A stretch of DNA of 64,000 nt from Heyndrickxia vini (GCF_016772275.1 NZ_CP065425.1:3820001-3884000), one strand, 5' to 3'; positions 17,434 through 27,427 are shown, counted from the stretch's first letter. Notes: a model not told the origin generated them from the sequence alone. Made by a program: numbers and translations.

Positions 17434-20400
17434 TTACTTAATTTTCGCTAATACACCTTTACCACCACGGTAAAACATTTCATAGTTCACTTTGACACCA
17501 TCGTCTAGATCAATTTCAATCTCTTCGTTGGCTAATTCGGCTAAACGTTTATCAAACTCTCGTAGCTCATCCATTTTCTTTTCAAAAGAAACTTTTTCTA
17601 CTGTTAGCTTTTTCTTCTCACTTGCTGATAAGTTGGGATTCACTAATCGGTTTTCTAAATCAGAAATTTCATTTTGATACTTCGATTGTATTTCTTGTAA
17701 ATGTTCAAAACGAATAGTAGCCATTGTGTCCGGTTGGTAACGGTGCATATAAATCAGTGTACGTAATCCCTTTTGTTTTCCAGAATCCACTAGCCAGTAT
17801 ATTGGACGCTTTTGATACATTTTACAATGATCTACAAAGAACTCATCTAAGAAATATCGACGTAAACGAGCCTCTGCATCCTCACCTTTTTTCATTTCAA
17901 GTGCTTCTGCTAGCCATTGAATATTTTCATCTACAGTATCTGAAGAAAAAGCAACAGCTAAGAAATCACGAAGACGAAGAATAACGTCATTTTCGAAATA
18001 ATGTGATTCAGTAAAGTGAATAACTCCATTGGTATGTGGTTTAAAAAGAGTATACTCTCTATCATCCCATTTACCACCAGCAAATATGAGACCTTTACTA
18101 TTTAATGAATAGCGTCCGGTTAAACAACCTATAAAGAATGATAAAAGATTTTGTGATTCTTCTTTTCTATTAATTTCATGGATTCCTAAGACACTTTCTT
18201 CATCTTTAGGGGAAAGTTCCTCCTGTAAACCATATATCTCAATAAATATCCTATTAATTTCCTCTTCATTTTCATAAAGCTTTTTGACATTTGAAATCTT
18301 ATCCTGAGAATATTCTTTATAAATATCTTTCAATAAATTTTTTCCATTTTTGAATTCTAACAGAACATTTCGAGAATAATTAAATGAAATTTCATTTGAA
18401 TCCCAATCAGATTTCATAAAAGTTATATTCTCATCTACTTTTTTGCCTATAATTTCAATAATTTGATTGTCTGTTTCAATTAACGGTAGAGAAGAAATGT
18501 TTCCCACTTGAAAATTCATTGTTGGATTCAAAATAGTAAGTAGATACGTACATACACTACTATTTAAAAAACCTAAAATATATTTCAAATTTTTTTCGTC
18601 TGTAAAAAGGGATAAACCTGCCACATCAAACATAAATCCTTCTGGAAAATATCTTACTGAAATTTTACCTGAACTTACTTTAGACCACGTCAAAAATTCT
18701 CTAAAATAATACTCCACACTACCAATGCCTATACTAGAAGTTCTAGTAGAATTTAAATATTTATTATAATCTCTAATTTCACTTCCATCATTCTCCCAAT
18801 TAATAATATATTCTTGGTTACCATACCATTTTCTAAATTGTCCCCCCTTATTGTAAGGGAACCATTTTTTTAATGAACTTATAGACTCATTGTTATTTTT
18901 TATTCCGAATCCAATTTTATTAAAATTAACTTCATGCCAAAATCTTAAAAAGCGGTTATTGTCAGATGTTTGAAGTCCTGTGCAGGCTTCTGCATATGAT
19001 TCTAATGGTTTTATATTTTTAAAAATCTCTCTTATATTTTTGTTACTCCAATATGCTATCGGCGACCCTGTAATTAAATTAAAATGTTCTTGATTAGTAG
19101 TATATCTGTTTAATTTCGACTTAAAAGTAGAAATTTTAGAATCTACTCCTTTAATATCAGTTAAGCGAATATACACTCCTTCATATTCTTTAATCATTTG
19201 TTTTTTCAAAACAAATGATGTAGTCTGTACCACTTCTCCACCAATATCTTCAAATCCACCAGTACCAATATGCACCATAGTATCAATAGTGCTTTTATTA
19301 AGTAACTTTCTTCTAAGTTTTTCGTACCTACTAAGAAACATCCATGATTGTTGGGTAACAAGTGCTGCAAACCCATTAACCTTGACTATACTAAATATTT
19401 TTTCCAGAAAAACTGCATAAAGATCTGATTTTGAATTAGGATAATTTTCTTTCACAAAATAATATAAATTATTATTCATTGAACTGAATCCCATATAAGG
19501 AGGATTCATTACAACAACATCATATTTATTTTGTATAATTTTCGTTTGTTGAATTAATAATGGCAGTAATTCTTTTGTGATTTCATGTTGTTCTGCGTAA
19601 AGTAAATCTTCTACAGGATTATTTTGAATATGTTCTAAGCGTTCTTGAATAAATGTGATATCCCGTTCTGTAATATTAATTAAAGAACCATACGTTTTGG
19701 CATTTTCATATTGTTCAAAGAAAGTCTTTACTTGGTTAAATCGCTCTCCCTTCTCTTCCTGTGCAACATACGCAATCACACTGTCCGGAATATAATTCGT
19801 TTCTTGTATGGATGCTAAATTCAACTGAATACCTTCTCGTTCAACACTTCTCAAAAAACGACGAGAATACGAAGATGCCTTCATTACAACTGTAAATGCT
19901 GCCAATTGATACGCGCGGTCATCAATATCTAATCCATATAAATTGTTTTCTATGATTAATCGTGGAATATCACGTTCTGGATACCCGCACTTTTCATAAA
20001 TCTGATGGAATACTTCAAACGCATAAACTAAAATATGGCCACTTCCCATTGCTGGATCAAGTAGCTTAATATCCTCTACTCTTAACTCTTTATTCACATA
20101 TGGAGCAATTTTCTCGTGAAAATCCTCTTCTTCATGCTTTATGAAATATTCCCAATTACTGATTAAATCTTCATCTTCTCGATGCGATTCGGTCCAGTAG
20201 CGTCCAAGTGAGTTCTGTACCATATACTGTACGATCCACTTCGGTGTAAAGAGCTGTGTTGCAAAAGGAATTTCCTCTTTTTTATATTTGCTTTTTTGCG
20301 CAAATACTCGGTTCTTTTCTTCCGCGATGTAATATTGATACAACCAACCAATCACTTCAATTTCTTCAAAACTATTCGTTAATTCATCATTTTGAACAAG

Positions 20401-20967
20401 TACCTTAATGACTGATTCTGCATCTAGTAAAAAGTCTGGTAGTAAAAGCTCTGTATAATCTTGAATTTGTTCAAATAAGAATGGCAAAATACTGTTTAAT
20501 GCATTACATTGTGCAATAAATAACTTGCGATATGCGCTTTCTGTATCTCCGACATGTAATAATTCACGAATTTCTTCTTGTTTTACTGGTAAATCCATTG
20601 TTTCATATTCAAATAAAATATCAGGATCTACCCGTCCTACACTACTTGACAATACATTTACCTTTTCAGGTAAATAATCGTGTACTTCCATATAGCGGAT
20701 TGCAATTATACGGTTAAACCATGTATAGGCAACCTCTTCAACTAACTGCTTATAACCTTTTTGTTTAAGCTGACTCTTTAATGAGTTGAATGCTGGTTTC
20801 ATATAAAGGGGATATGGCTTATCATTAATCATTAATTGCCCAAATTGTTCTTGAATTTCTAATTCATTCTTTTCATCAATACCGTACATTAGTGCCTTTG
20901 TTTTTACTTGATCGATTAATTGACGACGTGATTGAATAGCAAAGTTTTTCAATTCCGTTTTGTTCAC
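17434..20967 (-). CDS. pglX: PglX copy 1, BREX DNA adenine methyltransferase
   Basis: This is a second complete PglX, 1,177 residues, directly upstream of the other copy and in the same direction. DPAMGSGH is at 304-311 and NPPY at 488-491, at the same residue numbers as in copy 2, so the conserved front part aligns without gaps. The middle (about 500-940) is only weakly similar to copy 2; the end (GRYSL...KIK) is again nearly the same. The start is GTG 20967 behind GAGGTGG. Since both copies keep catalytic motifs and full length, the locus probably encodes two methylation specificities. Methylation by either protein is not shown by sequence alone. Confidence 0.93.
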   Translation of the reverse strand: MNKTELKNFAIQSRRQLIDQVKTKALMYGIDEKNELEIQEQFGQLMINDKPYPLYMKPAFNSLKSQLKQKGYKQLVEEVAYTWFNRIIAIRYMEVHDYLPEKVNVLSSSVGRVDPDILFEYETMDLPVKQEEIRELLHVGDTESAYRKLFIAQCNALNSILPFLFEQIQDYTELLLPDFLLDAESVIKVLVQNDELTNSFEEIEVIGWLYQYYIAEEKNRVFAQKSKYKKEEIPFATQLFTPKWIVQYMVQNSLGRYWTESHREDEDLISNWEYFIKHEEEDFHEKIAPYVNKELRVEDIKLLDPAMGSGHILVYAFEVFHQIYEKCGYPERDIPRLIIENNLYGLDIDDRAYQLAAFTVVMKASSYSRRFLRSVEREGIQLNLASIQETNYIPDSVIAYVAQEEKGERFNQVKTFFEQYENAKTYGSLINITERDITFIQERLEHIQNNPVEDLLYAEQHEITKELLPLLIQQTKIIQNKYDVVVMNPPYMGFSSMNNNLYYFVKENYPNSKSDLYAVFLEKIFSIVKVNGFAALVTQQSWMFLSRYEKLRRKLLNKSTIDTMVHIGTGGFEDIGGEVVQTTSFVLKKQMIKEYEGVYIRLTDIKGVDSKISTFKSKLNRYTTNQEHFNLITGSPIAYWSNKNIREIFKNIKPLESYAEACTGLQTSDNNRFLRFWHEVNFNKIGFGIKNNNESISSLKKWFPYNKGGQFRKWYGNQEYIINWENDGSEIRDYNKYLNSTRTSSIGIGSVEYYFREFLTWSKVSSGKISVRYFPEGFMFDVAGLSLFTDEKNLKYILGFLNSSVCTYLLTILNPTMNFQVGNISSLPLIETDNQIIEIIGKKVDENITFMKSDWDSNEISFNYSRNVLLEFKNGKNLLKDIYKEYSQDKISNVKKLYENEEEINRIFIEIYGLQEELSPKDEESVLGIHEINRKEESQNLLSFFIGCLTGRYSLNSKGLIFAGGKWDDREYTLFKPHTNGVIHFTESHYFENDVILRLRDFLAVAFSSDTVDENIQWLAEALEMKKGEDAEARLRRYFLDEFFVDHCKMYQKRPIYWLVDSGKQKGLRTLIYMHRYQPDTMATIRFEHLQEIQSKYQNEISDLENRLVNPNLSASEKKKLTVEKVSFEKKMDELREFDKRLAELANEEIEIDLDDGVKVNYEMFYRGGKGVLAKIK

Positions 20968-20990
20968 TTTTTCCACCTCATTACAACAAA

Positions 20991-21009
20991 GGAAGGGAAA
21001 GTCCCTTCC
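20991..21009 (-). terminator. stem-loop between brxC and pglX copy 1
   Basis: The arms GGAAGGGA and TCCCTTCC are separated by AAG. TTTGTTGT follows on the minus strand. This GC-rich hairpin could attenuate transcription between brxC and the methyltransferase genes. Confidence 0.6.
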
Positions 21010-21014
21010 AATGC

Positions 21015-24000
21015 CTATAATTCAATTTTTAATGTATTTTCTTTTAGTTCTTTTAATAACTGTGTTCGTAACTCTGCAAGTACAGCATCTAAGTCAGACT
21101 GTGTTTCGATGCTTGTATGTGAAATCATGTTTTTTAATTCGCTTGAAGAAATAATTTTTGTTCCTTTTTCACGTACAACCGTAACAGGTGTGTCTGGTGT
21201 AGGCGGTTTTAATTGTACTAATTCTTTTTCTTTACGTTTTGCTTCTTCTTGAATGGTTTCTGTTACTGTACGTAGTTTCGTCAAATTCATTTGAATCGTG
21301 ATTAGACTATTACTATTAAGAATTTCTTGTTGCAACATTTTGAAATTCTGCATTTTATCAATTATTAATTCCGTAATGATTTCATTATTTGAATAATAAT
21401 CTTTTAAATCATCTATCTTTTTCTCTAATTGTGTAATTTGACTTGCAAGACCTTGTTTTTGTTCTGTTACTTCTTCTTGAATTGCTTGATCAAGTTTTTC
21501 AATTAAACTAGGCAATTGCGGAATCTCACTATATGGTGATGCTTTGGTTAAAATGTCGGTAATATTTTTCTTTAGCAGGTTTACCTTTTGTGATTGTGTA
21601 TAACGTAAATCATTTTGAACTTGATTTAAAAACGATACTGCTTCATCAAACCGTTCAATTGGTGCTTTTAAATAGAAACCAACTAACTGTTCAATCGCTT
21701 CTTGCCAATCGTATAAATCATCCTCGGCATCAATAAATGCCTTAACAAGTTGTTCTGGTTCCCGAATTTGTGTTAATCGAAGTATATCGATTTTTAAAGA
21801 ACTAATCTTTGTTCCTTCAGGATAAGTAAACTCAGCAGATAGTGTTTTCTTTCGACGTTCATCCATCTCATCTAGTGGTTCGATAAAATACTTCTGTAAT
21901 GCCGATTTAATAGCATTCGCGAACTCTTGATAAGAATCTCCAATATCCATTCGTCCGAATAAATCCTTGTATAATCCAGTGAATTCACGACGCACTTTTG
22001 GATCTACTTCAATCTCAGGAATCACACGTATTTTATCTCGCTCTGTTGTTCGAGCAAGTTTATCATAAAATTGAGTTGAACTTGTTGGCGTAAAGTGTTC
22101 ATCTGCAATCATTAACTTTACTTTACCGGAGTGCATTAAAGCTAGGACAATGCCGATTGTATCGTAGTCACTCCAGCCATAAGGAACCTGATTATATTTA
22201 TCAATAACATCCTTTAACGATGGTTTTTGATGCATTCGAATGAGTTCATCTAAATAGTGTAATACCTCGTTATAAGCTTTTACATTACCTATTTCGCCTA
22301 GTAAATCATTTGAAATACCTTTCTCAGCTAGGATTCTCCATTGTTCTTTGAATGTTTTCATTTGGATTGGTTCATCAATGTATTCTAAATACTTGTACGT
22401 GTTTTGGATTAACATATCGAAGGCGTCTGATACTTGCTTTTCAAAACTGCCTCGGAATGTACGCTCCTGCATTTGAATGAAAATTGTTGCTTCTTCACAA
22501 GCTTTTTTTAATAATTCTTCTGCCTTTACCTCGTAGTCACCAATACTCTCCATTTTCGCGTCATAAATACGATGTTGCGCCTGTGTTGTACTTGGATTAC
22601 GTTTTAAATTCACATAACGGCGGATCTGTTCAGAAATACGAATGGCTTCTTCTGCCTCGGCAATTAATTCCTCATTTAAATAAATAACCATTTGCCCTTC
22701 TACTGCCTGTAAAGCAGCTTCTGTAGGGGTTAACCCACCCGTAATGACTTGCATTGTTAACGGATATTTCATATTTGTTTTTGCATAATTATCAAAACGT
22801 TTATTGTAATCAAAAAGCATTCCCTTTTGATAGTTATATTTAGCATTTGGATACATTTTCTCAAAAAATGTATCGCCCAATCTTTCTTTAATCTTGATAG
22901 CATTAACATCAACATTACGAATTTCTTTATTTATTTCTTGCTCTTCATCTGATAAAAATGAATATGTTCCATCTGCGTGCTTTTCAATAAACATCGTTTG
23001 CTCTAGACGGTTTAACGATTCTTTAATTACAAGTTCATTTTTTTCAGACTGAATACTTTCTAATAAAAGTGTTGAAATATTATTGGGTGTTGCTTTAATG
23101 TGGTCTATTCCTTTAATCAAATACAATACTTTTAATACATCAACATCATATTCAACAAGACCTTCTGAGTTTTTTGCACGGTTTTCAGCTCTCGAAATCG
23201 TCTGTACGATAGCTGATTCTAAATGTTGACGAATAGTTGGATAAAACTCCGCCATCGTTACTAAATTACCTAACTCTTCATGGCCATTGTATATCGCTGC
23301 TTCTTGGAAAGCTTTTAATAATGAACGTTCCCCTCTTGAAGCGTAGGAACTTCCTTCACCATGTATACCAATTTTCTCTAATACTGCTTGCAATAAATCC
23401 ACTTGATAAGGTACAAATGGATATGTTTCGACAAACTCATTTGTTGAACGATAGCCTGAGCGATATTGTGTTCGATCTTTATCAAAAGAAAGACGATTAC
23501 GAATTAATTGCTCATTCGGTTCAAAAATGGACTCTAATGTTTTCGAAGCCGTTTCTGTCTTTTCTAATAAACGGCGTTTTAAAACTTCGTCTGTATCTGA
23601 ACTAGATAAGTTTATTCGCGTTTCAAATCTTCCTTGAATTTTCGAAAAGTCTTTTGTATTAGCTGCATTCATATTAGAAACGTCTTTAATCTTTTCCTGA
23701 GAAGTTACCGCAATCCATGCTTGTCCCATCGCAGCAGCACCAATTTCTTCTACCGCGTTTTGTAAATCAAGCATCAAGTTATTATCTGTACCGATATATT
23801 GACCCACTTCATCAATTAAAAAAATTAAGCGATAATCAGGTCCTTTTGACTTACAATATTGTGCAACAAGCTCCCCTAACTGAACGGCTGAAATAGAAAA
23901 TTCTTTTTGTGCTGATTTTACTAGGAAATCCGCTGTTTCTTGTTCATAGCCAATTTCACAAAGTACAGCAATAATTTTTGCATATCTCAAGCGGAATTTA

Positions 24001-24593
24001 GTACGAAAATCCTGCCATTTTTCGTTATACAATTCTTCAATTTCCGAACAAAAAGCATCGTATTTTTGGTCACTTGCTAATTGTCGTTCAAAATCTGCTA
24101 CCCACAGCGTATTGGAATATCCGAGATGTTCATTAAAAATACGTAAGATAATTTCGATAATACTCTCTTTCGTTCCACGTGCTGCACTTGCTCCAGCTTC
24201 AGAACCTACATTAAATAACAATGCATCTGAAGGTTTTGATTCTATCCGAGACATTGCATCTAAAAGTACAGTATCAGAAATTTTATCTTTAAAGTATTCA
24301 AATGGTGTTTTTCCCCCTACTTTCTTACCATCCAATAAGTAAGATAATATTTTAAGGAAATGTGATTTACCGGAACCGAAGAAACCAGAAATCCACACAC
24401 CAACATTTTTGGTTGGATTTGAATATGCTTTCTCATAATTTTTATAAAACCCTTTTAAGCTATCTAAAATTTCTGCTGTGACAACGTATTCTTCTAATTC
24501 TGTTTGTATTGTTTTTTCATCAATTTGACCTGCTTGTACAACACCATTAATTGGTCTATCAATTTTCTTCTCAAAAATCTCTTGAATAATCAT
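21015..24593 (-). CDS. brxC: BrxC, BREX P-loop ATPase
   Basis: BrxC (PglY-like) is the large ATPase of BREX. Walker A GFFGSGKS is at residues 70-77, and the Walker B-like LIFLIDEVGQYIG is near 256. The length of 1,192 aa matches type 1 BrxC. Long helical segments follow (about 700-1,150), including a coiled coil near 1,040-1,120 (LASQITQLEKKIDDLKDYY). The start is ATG at 24593 after AAGGAG. It starts 12 bases after the brxB stop, so brxA-brxB-brxC form one tight transcript. Confidence 0.93.
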   Translation of the reverse strand: MIIQEIFEKKIDRPINGVVQAGQIDEKTIQTELEEYVVTAEILDSLKGFYKNYEKAYSNPTKNVGVWISGFFGSGKSHFLKILSYLLDGKKVGGKTPFEYFKDKISDTVLLDAMSRIESKPSDALLFNVGSEAGASAARGTKESIIEIILRIFNEHLGYSNTLWVADFERQLASDQKYDAFCSEIEELYNEKWQDFRTKFRLRYAKIIAVLCEIGYEQETADFLVKSAQKEFSISAVQLGELVAQYCKSKGPDYRLIFLIDEVGQYIGTDNNLMLDLQNAVEEIGAAAMGQAWIAVTSQEKIKDVSNMNAANTKDFSKIQGRFETRINLSSSDTDEVLKRRLLEKTETASKTLESIFEPNEQLIRNRLSFDKDRTQYRSGYRSTNEFVETYPFVPYQVDLLQAVLEKIGIHGEGSSYASRGERSLLKAFQEAAIYNGHEELGNLVTMAEFYPTIRQHLESAIVQTISRAENRAKNSEGLVEYDVDVLKVLYLIKGIDHIKATPNNISTLLLESIQSEKNELVIKESLNRLEQTMFIEKHADGTYSFLSDEEQEINKEIRNVDVNAIKIKERLGDTFFEKMYPNAKYNYQKGMLFDYNKRFDNYAKTNMKYPLTMQVITGGLTPTEAALQAVEGQMVIYLNEELIAEAEEAIRISEQIRRYVNLKRNPSTTQAQHRIYDAKMESIGDYEVKAEELLKKACEEATIFIQMQERTFRGSFEKQVSDAFDMLIQNTYKYLEYIDEPIQMKTFKEQWRILAEKGISNDLLGEIGNVKAYNEVLHYLDELIRMHQKPSLKDVIDKYNQVPYGWSDYDTIGIVLALMHSGKVKLMIADEHFTPTSSTQFYDKLARTTERDKIRVIPEIEVDPKVRREFTGLYKDLFGRMDIGDSYQEFANAIKSALQKYFIEPLDEMDERRKKTLSAEFTYPEGTKISSLKIDILRLTQIREPEQLVKAFIDAEDDLYDWQEAIEQLVGFYLKAPIERFDEAVSFLNQVQNDLRYTQSQKVNLLKKNITDILTKASPYSEIPQLPSLIEKLDQAIQEEVTEQKQGLASQITQLEKKIDDLKDYYSNNEIITELIIDKMQNFKMLQQEILNSNSLITIQMNLTKLRTVTETIQEEAKRKEKELVQLKPPTPDTPVTVVREKGTKIISSSELKNMISHTSIETQSDLDAVLAELRTQLLKELKENTLKIEL

Positions 24594-24605
24594 TATTCAT
24601 ACTCC

Positions 24606-25148
24606 TTATGAAATCCTTGTAATTTGGTATTCATCTTCATGTCGGAATTTGTTAAATAGGCGTAAATCTACTCCAGAAAAATACCCCGGATAAAATAATA
24701 TAAGCGGTGTTCTAAATGCATGGTTAGATAATTTTTTAAGTAGATGACTGGAGCGAATAAATGGATGTACTGCTCCTACACCTGTTATAAAAATCAATTC
24801 CGTATTATCCGCTTTTTCAATGAATGCGTTCACCAACAAATCTTGATCTTCTAAAACAGTTTGAATCGCTTGAGAAAGCTCCACATAGCCTTCTTCTTCA
24901 GCAATATTGATTAGTTCTTCTAGATCTTCTTCGAATAAACTAATAAGAAATTCAAAAAGATTGATTTCTTTAATATTTAATGGAGTTCTTCTTAATAATC
25001 CCTCAACATATGTACGTACTGTTAATTCATCTTCAGCTGGATAATCAAAAACAAAATGTGGAATTTCACTGCCAATCCCTTTTGGTGTCGTAAACCCTTC
25101 TTCATTTATACGTTCTTCCATTTGTTCTAATCGTTTATATATGGTCAC
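24606..25148 (-). CDS. brxB: BrxB, DUF1788 BREX protein
   Basis: This is a small 180-residue protein of the BrxB (DUF1788) type. Recognisable parts are PHFVFDYPAEDELTVRTYV in the N-terminal third, FITGVGAVHPFIRSSHLLKKL near 125-145 and the end RTPLILFYPGYFSGVDLRLF, all typical of the family. Its mechanism is unknown, but it is needed for BREX function in studied systems. It starts with GTG behind GGTGG two bases after the brxA stop, and its end lies 12 bases from brxC. Confidence 0.92.
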   Translation of the reverse strand: MTIYKRLEQMEERINEEGFTTPKGIGSEIPHFVFDYPAEDELTVRTYVEGLLRRTPLNIKEINLFEFLISLFEEDLEELINIAEEEGYVELSQAIQTVLEDQDLLVNAFIEKADNTELIFITGVGAVHPFIRSSHLLKKLSNHAFRTPLILFYPGYFSGVDLRLFNKFRHEDEYQITRIS

Positions 25149-25150
25149 TC

Positions 25151-25747
25151 TTAACCACCTGCCTTTAATGTTATTAATGCTTTTAACAAAACGTCCTGTT
25201 CTTCAGCATACTGTTTAAGAGCTTGACTCACATGTAAAGGAGAGACTTTATACTCATCTTCTACTAATTCAATCATACCACTTTCTCTGTAAAATAATAG
25301 AAGTGTACTATTGATTTTCTTTTTTGTAGCTATATGCCAATTTGCGATTTTCTCTGATTGCTGTTCCTTTTCTTCCATGTAAAAGCTCATATCTGAAACC
25401 TGTAAAGTTCCATTCTTATGTTGATATCGATAAACAATCAATTCATAAAAATTTTCGTAAGCATATCGATAACATTTAAGGAAGCTATATAATAATAGTA
25501 CTTTTTGATCAGAATTAGTGCCATTGAAATAGTATTCAGATAATGTTGGATATAATGTCTTTGCTCTGCGATAAACCATTTGAAATCTTTTACTAATAGC
25601 CGACTCACTTCTTAACAAGAAAACATTATCCTCAATTACTTTACTTCTTATTTCTTTGCGGCTAAAACCTTTGTGAAGTTGGTCTAAAACATATTCCACT
25701 TCCTGTCGGAACCATCCTTCGCTCGTAAAACCAGCTGAATATTCCAT
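25151..25747 (-). CDS. brxA: BrxA, DUF1819 BREX protein
   Basis: This is a 198-residue protein of the BrxA (DUF1819) family, a small DNA-binding protein in structural studies. It starts YSAGFTSEGWF and has the family pattern SAISKRFQMVYRRAKTLYPTL near 50-72 and KKINSTLLLFYRESGMIEL near 150. It is the first gene of the BREX operon, with ATG behind ACGAGGG. Upstream, 25748-25896 is AT-rich and should hold the promoter; I see no convincing -35/-10 pair. No BrxR-type regulator gene is adjacent. Confidence 0.92.
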   Translation of the reverse strand: MEYSAGFTSEGWFRQEVEYVLDQLHKGFSRKEIRSKVIEDNVFLLRSESAISKRFQMVYRRAKTLYPTLSEYYFNGTNSDQKVLLLYSFLKCYRYAYENFYELIVYRYQHKNGTLQVSDMSFYMEEKEQQSEKIANWHIATKKKINSTLLLFYRESGMIELVEDEYKVSPLHVSQALKQYAEEQDVLLKALITLKAGG

Positions 25748-25896
25748 TAAAAATCCCTCGTTTCAAAATCACTAGGTAAATCGTATCTATAATTTCCATT
25801 TTATATGAATCGCCTTATTATTTAATAATCAAATCAAGCGGAAGTTCTCACTTCTTAACTTGTTTATATTAAATTTGTTTACACCAATAGTACTTT

Positions 25897-26478
25897 TTAA
25901 ATAAGTTCCTTTTCTATAATTTTCTCTGCCCTTTTTTTCTTTTTAGCTCGTACAAGCGTAGATACTGAAATCCCAGTCATATCTTCAACTTGTTTATACG
26001 AATGATTTTCTAGTAATGATAAGGCATGATTAATTTGCTGCCTTGAAAATTTTTTTGGCCTTCCCTCTCGGAAATCAGGATTCTGCTTGGCCAACATTTT
26101 TCCTTCTTGGGTTCGTTCTACAATCATATCTCTTTCAAACTCAGCAAAGGCTGAAAAAATCGTAAAAATTAGACGACCGGTTGGTGTATTTTCAATAATG
26201 CCCATATTTAGTACATGGACTTTAATATTCCTATTAAAGAAATCTTTAATGATTTCTACAGCATCTTGCGTACTCCGAGCAAAGCGGTCTAATTTTGTAA
26301 CTACCAATGTGTCTCCTTCTTGCAAGAGATTTATTAATTTTTGAAATTCTTCCCGCTTTTTATTTGTGCCAGTATATATTTCAGAAAAAATTTGATCGCA
26401 GTTTTCCTTTTCTAATTGTTGCAGCTGTACTTCTAAATCCTGATGGATTGTACTTACCCTAGCGTAACCATATTTCAA
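25897..26478 (-). CDS. small serine resolvase/invertase
   Basis: This serine recombinase of the Tn3 resolvase/Hin type is about 193 residues. The catalytic N-terminal motif is YGYARVST, with the nucleophile Ser at residue 9. LDRFARS and the long E-helix region [24 protein letters not shown] follow, then a C-terminal helix-turn-helix ([19 protein letters not shown]). TTG at 26478 is preferred because AGAGGTGAT lies just upstream and resolvases begin here; the frame extends three codons further to a GTG. It lies upstream of brxA, in the same direction. It could be a remnant of a transposon or act in local inversion or resolution; no partner res site was identified. Confidence 0.88.
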   Translation of the reverse strand: MKYGYARVSTIHQDLEVQLQQLEKENCDQIFSEIYTGTNKKREEFQKLINLLQEGDTLVVTKLDRFARSTQDAVEIIKDFFNRNIKVHVLNMGIIENTPTGRLIFTIFSAFAEFERDMIVERTQEGKMLAKQNPDFREGRPKKFSRQQINHALSLLENHSYKQVEDMTGISVSTLVRAKKKKRAEKIIEKELI

Positions 26479-26640
26479 TAAAATCACCTCTTTACACCAG
26501 TTTAAAGCACATATTTTTGAACATAAGTATTGATTATGCTTACCACCCTTATTTTACAGTATTAGAAATTCATGTTCAATACTTTGGAGTTTTGAGCAAT
26601 TCTATTGATCAAGTAGAATCCTTTTCACTATAATTCAGCA

Positions 26641-26669
26641 AAAAAATAGGACTGAAAAGGCTTCAGTCC
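26641..26669 (-). terminator. terminator after the small membrane protein gene
   Basis: The arms GGACTGAA and TTCAGTCC lie ten bases after the stop of the small gene at 26679. The minus strand then runs TATTTTTT. Confidence 0.8.
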
Positions 26670-26678
26670 ATAAGGTAG

Positions 26679-26846
26679 TTATGCTTCTTTTTTCTTCACT
26701 TTGTAAAATAAACTACCAATAAAACCAATTAAACCTCCCAATGAGAGAATAAGAAATGGAAATGTAAAACCATGAGTAATTATATTGTACATCCCGCTAA
26801 AAAATAGAAGAAGGCAGCTAATTATACTAATAAGATATCTTATCAA
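26679..26846 (-). CDS. small membrane protein, 55 aa
   Basis: This short gene starts with TTG at 26846, eight bases after AAGGGGG, and ends at TAA 26679-26681, just before a terminator. The product has two hydrophobic segments (about 5-18 and 28-48) and a basic end (KVKKKEA). The ribosome binding site, the length of the hydrophobic stretches and the terminator support it as a real gene. The function is unknown. It follows the Nudix gene by 119 bases on the same strand and is probably part of the same unit. Confidence 0.6.
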   Translation of the reverse strand: MIRYLISIISCLLLFFSGMYNIITHGFTFPFLILSLGGLIGFIGSLFYKVKKKEA

Positions 26847-26965
26847 TTGTTTTCCCCCTTAACTATTTGTTCTAGCTTAGATTATTTAGTGAATGATTTG
26901 TTATGATTTTTCTCCACGGTAAGTGAACCACTTATTGAAACAGTCACTTTTCAAGGGAGGTGATT

Positions 26966-27388
26966 TTAATTCAAAACTTCTATTGAGAAAACATTATTTT
27001 TCTCAAAATCAGTTATTATTTCCGGAGACAATAGTAATCTCAATTGTTCTTTAGTGGCCCACTTGAAACTAGAATGTTCCTTAGATAGAATAGCATTACT
27101 ACTATCACTACTACATAGATAAGTCAAAATAACAACTTGTCTTGTTGGATCAGTTTTGAAGGTAGTAGCATATAAAAGTTTCTCTACTGTAACAGATAAT
27201 CCTACTTCTTCTTTAATTTCTCGTAAGAGTGCAGATTCTAAATCTTCTCCAAACTCTATTTTTCCACCAACACATTCCCAAGTTCCGCCGCCGATTTTAT
27301 CTTCTTTAGTACGTTGAACTATTAATACCCTGCCTTCATATACAATAACACCTTTAACAGCAACAACTATTTTATTTGAACTTTTCAT
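26966..27388 (-). CDS. Nudix hydrolase
   Basis: This is a 140-residue single-domain Nudix protein. The Nudix box is complete: GGKIEFGEDLESALLREIKE then EVGL (about residues 41-64), giving the pattern G-x5-E-x7-RE-x2-EE-x-G. Such enzymes hydrolyse nucleoside diphosphate derivatives, but the substrate cannot be told from sequence. The start is ATG behind AGGAG. It lies 39 bases downstream of a small membrane protein gene. It is cargo between the BREX operon and the recombinases. Confidence 0.88.
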   Translation of the reverse strand: MKSSNKIVVAVKGVIVYEGRVLIVQRTKEDKIGGGTWECVGGKIEFGEDLESALLREIKEEVGLSVTVEKLLYATTFKTDPTRQVVILTYLCSSDSSNAILSKEHSSFKWATKEQLRLLLSPEIITDFEKNNVFSIEVLN

Positions 27389-27427
27389 TCTTCATACTCC
27401 TGTTTATATTCTGATCTCGGTTAGAAA

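Noticed and set aside
25897-26478. Resolvase as a pglX phase-variation switch
   Set aside because: The pglX repeats are direct and 3.6 kb long; no inverted partial pglX or recombination site near the resolvase was seen, so nothing links it to pglX switching.
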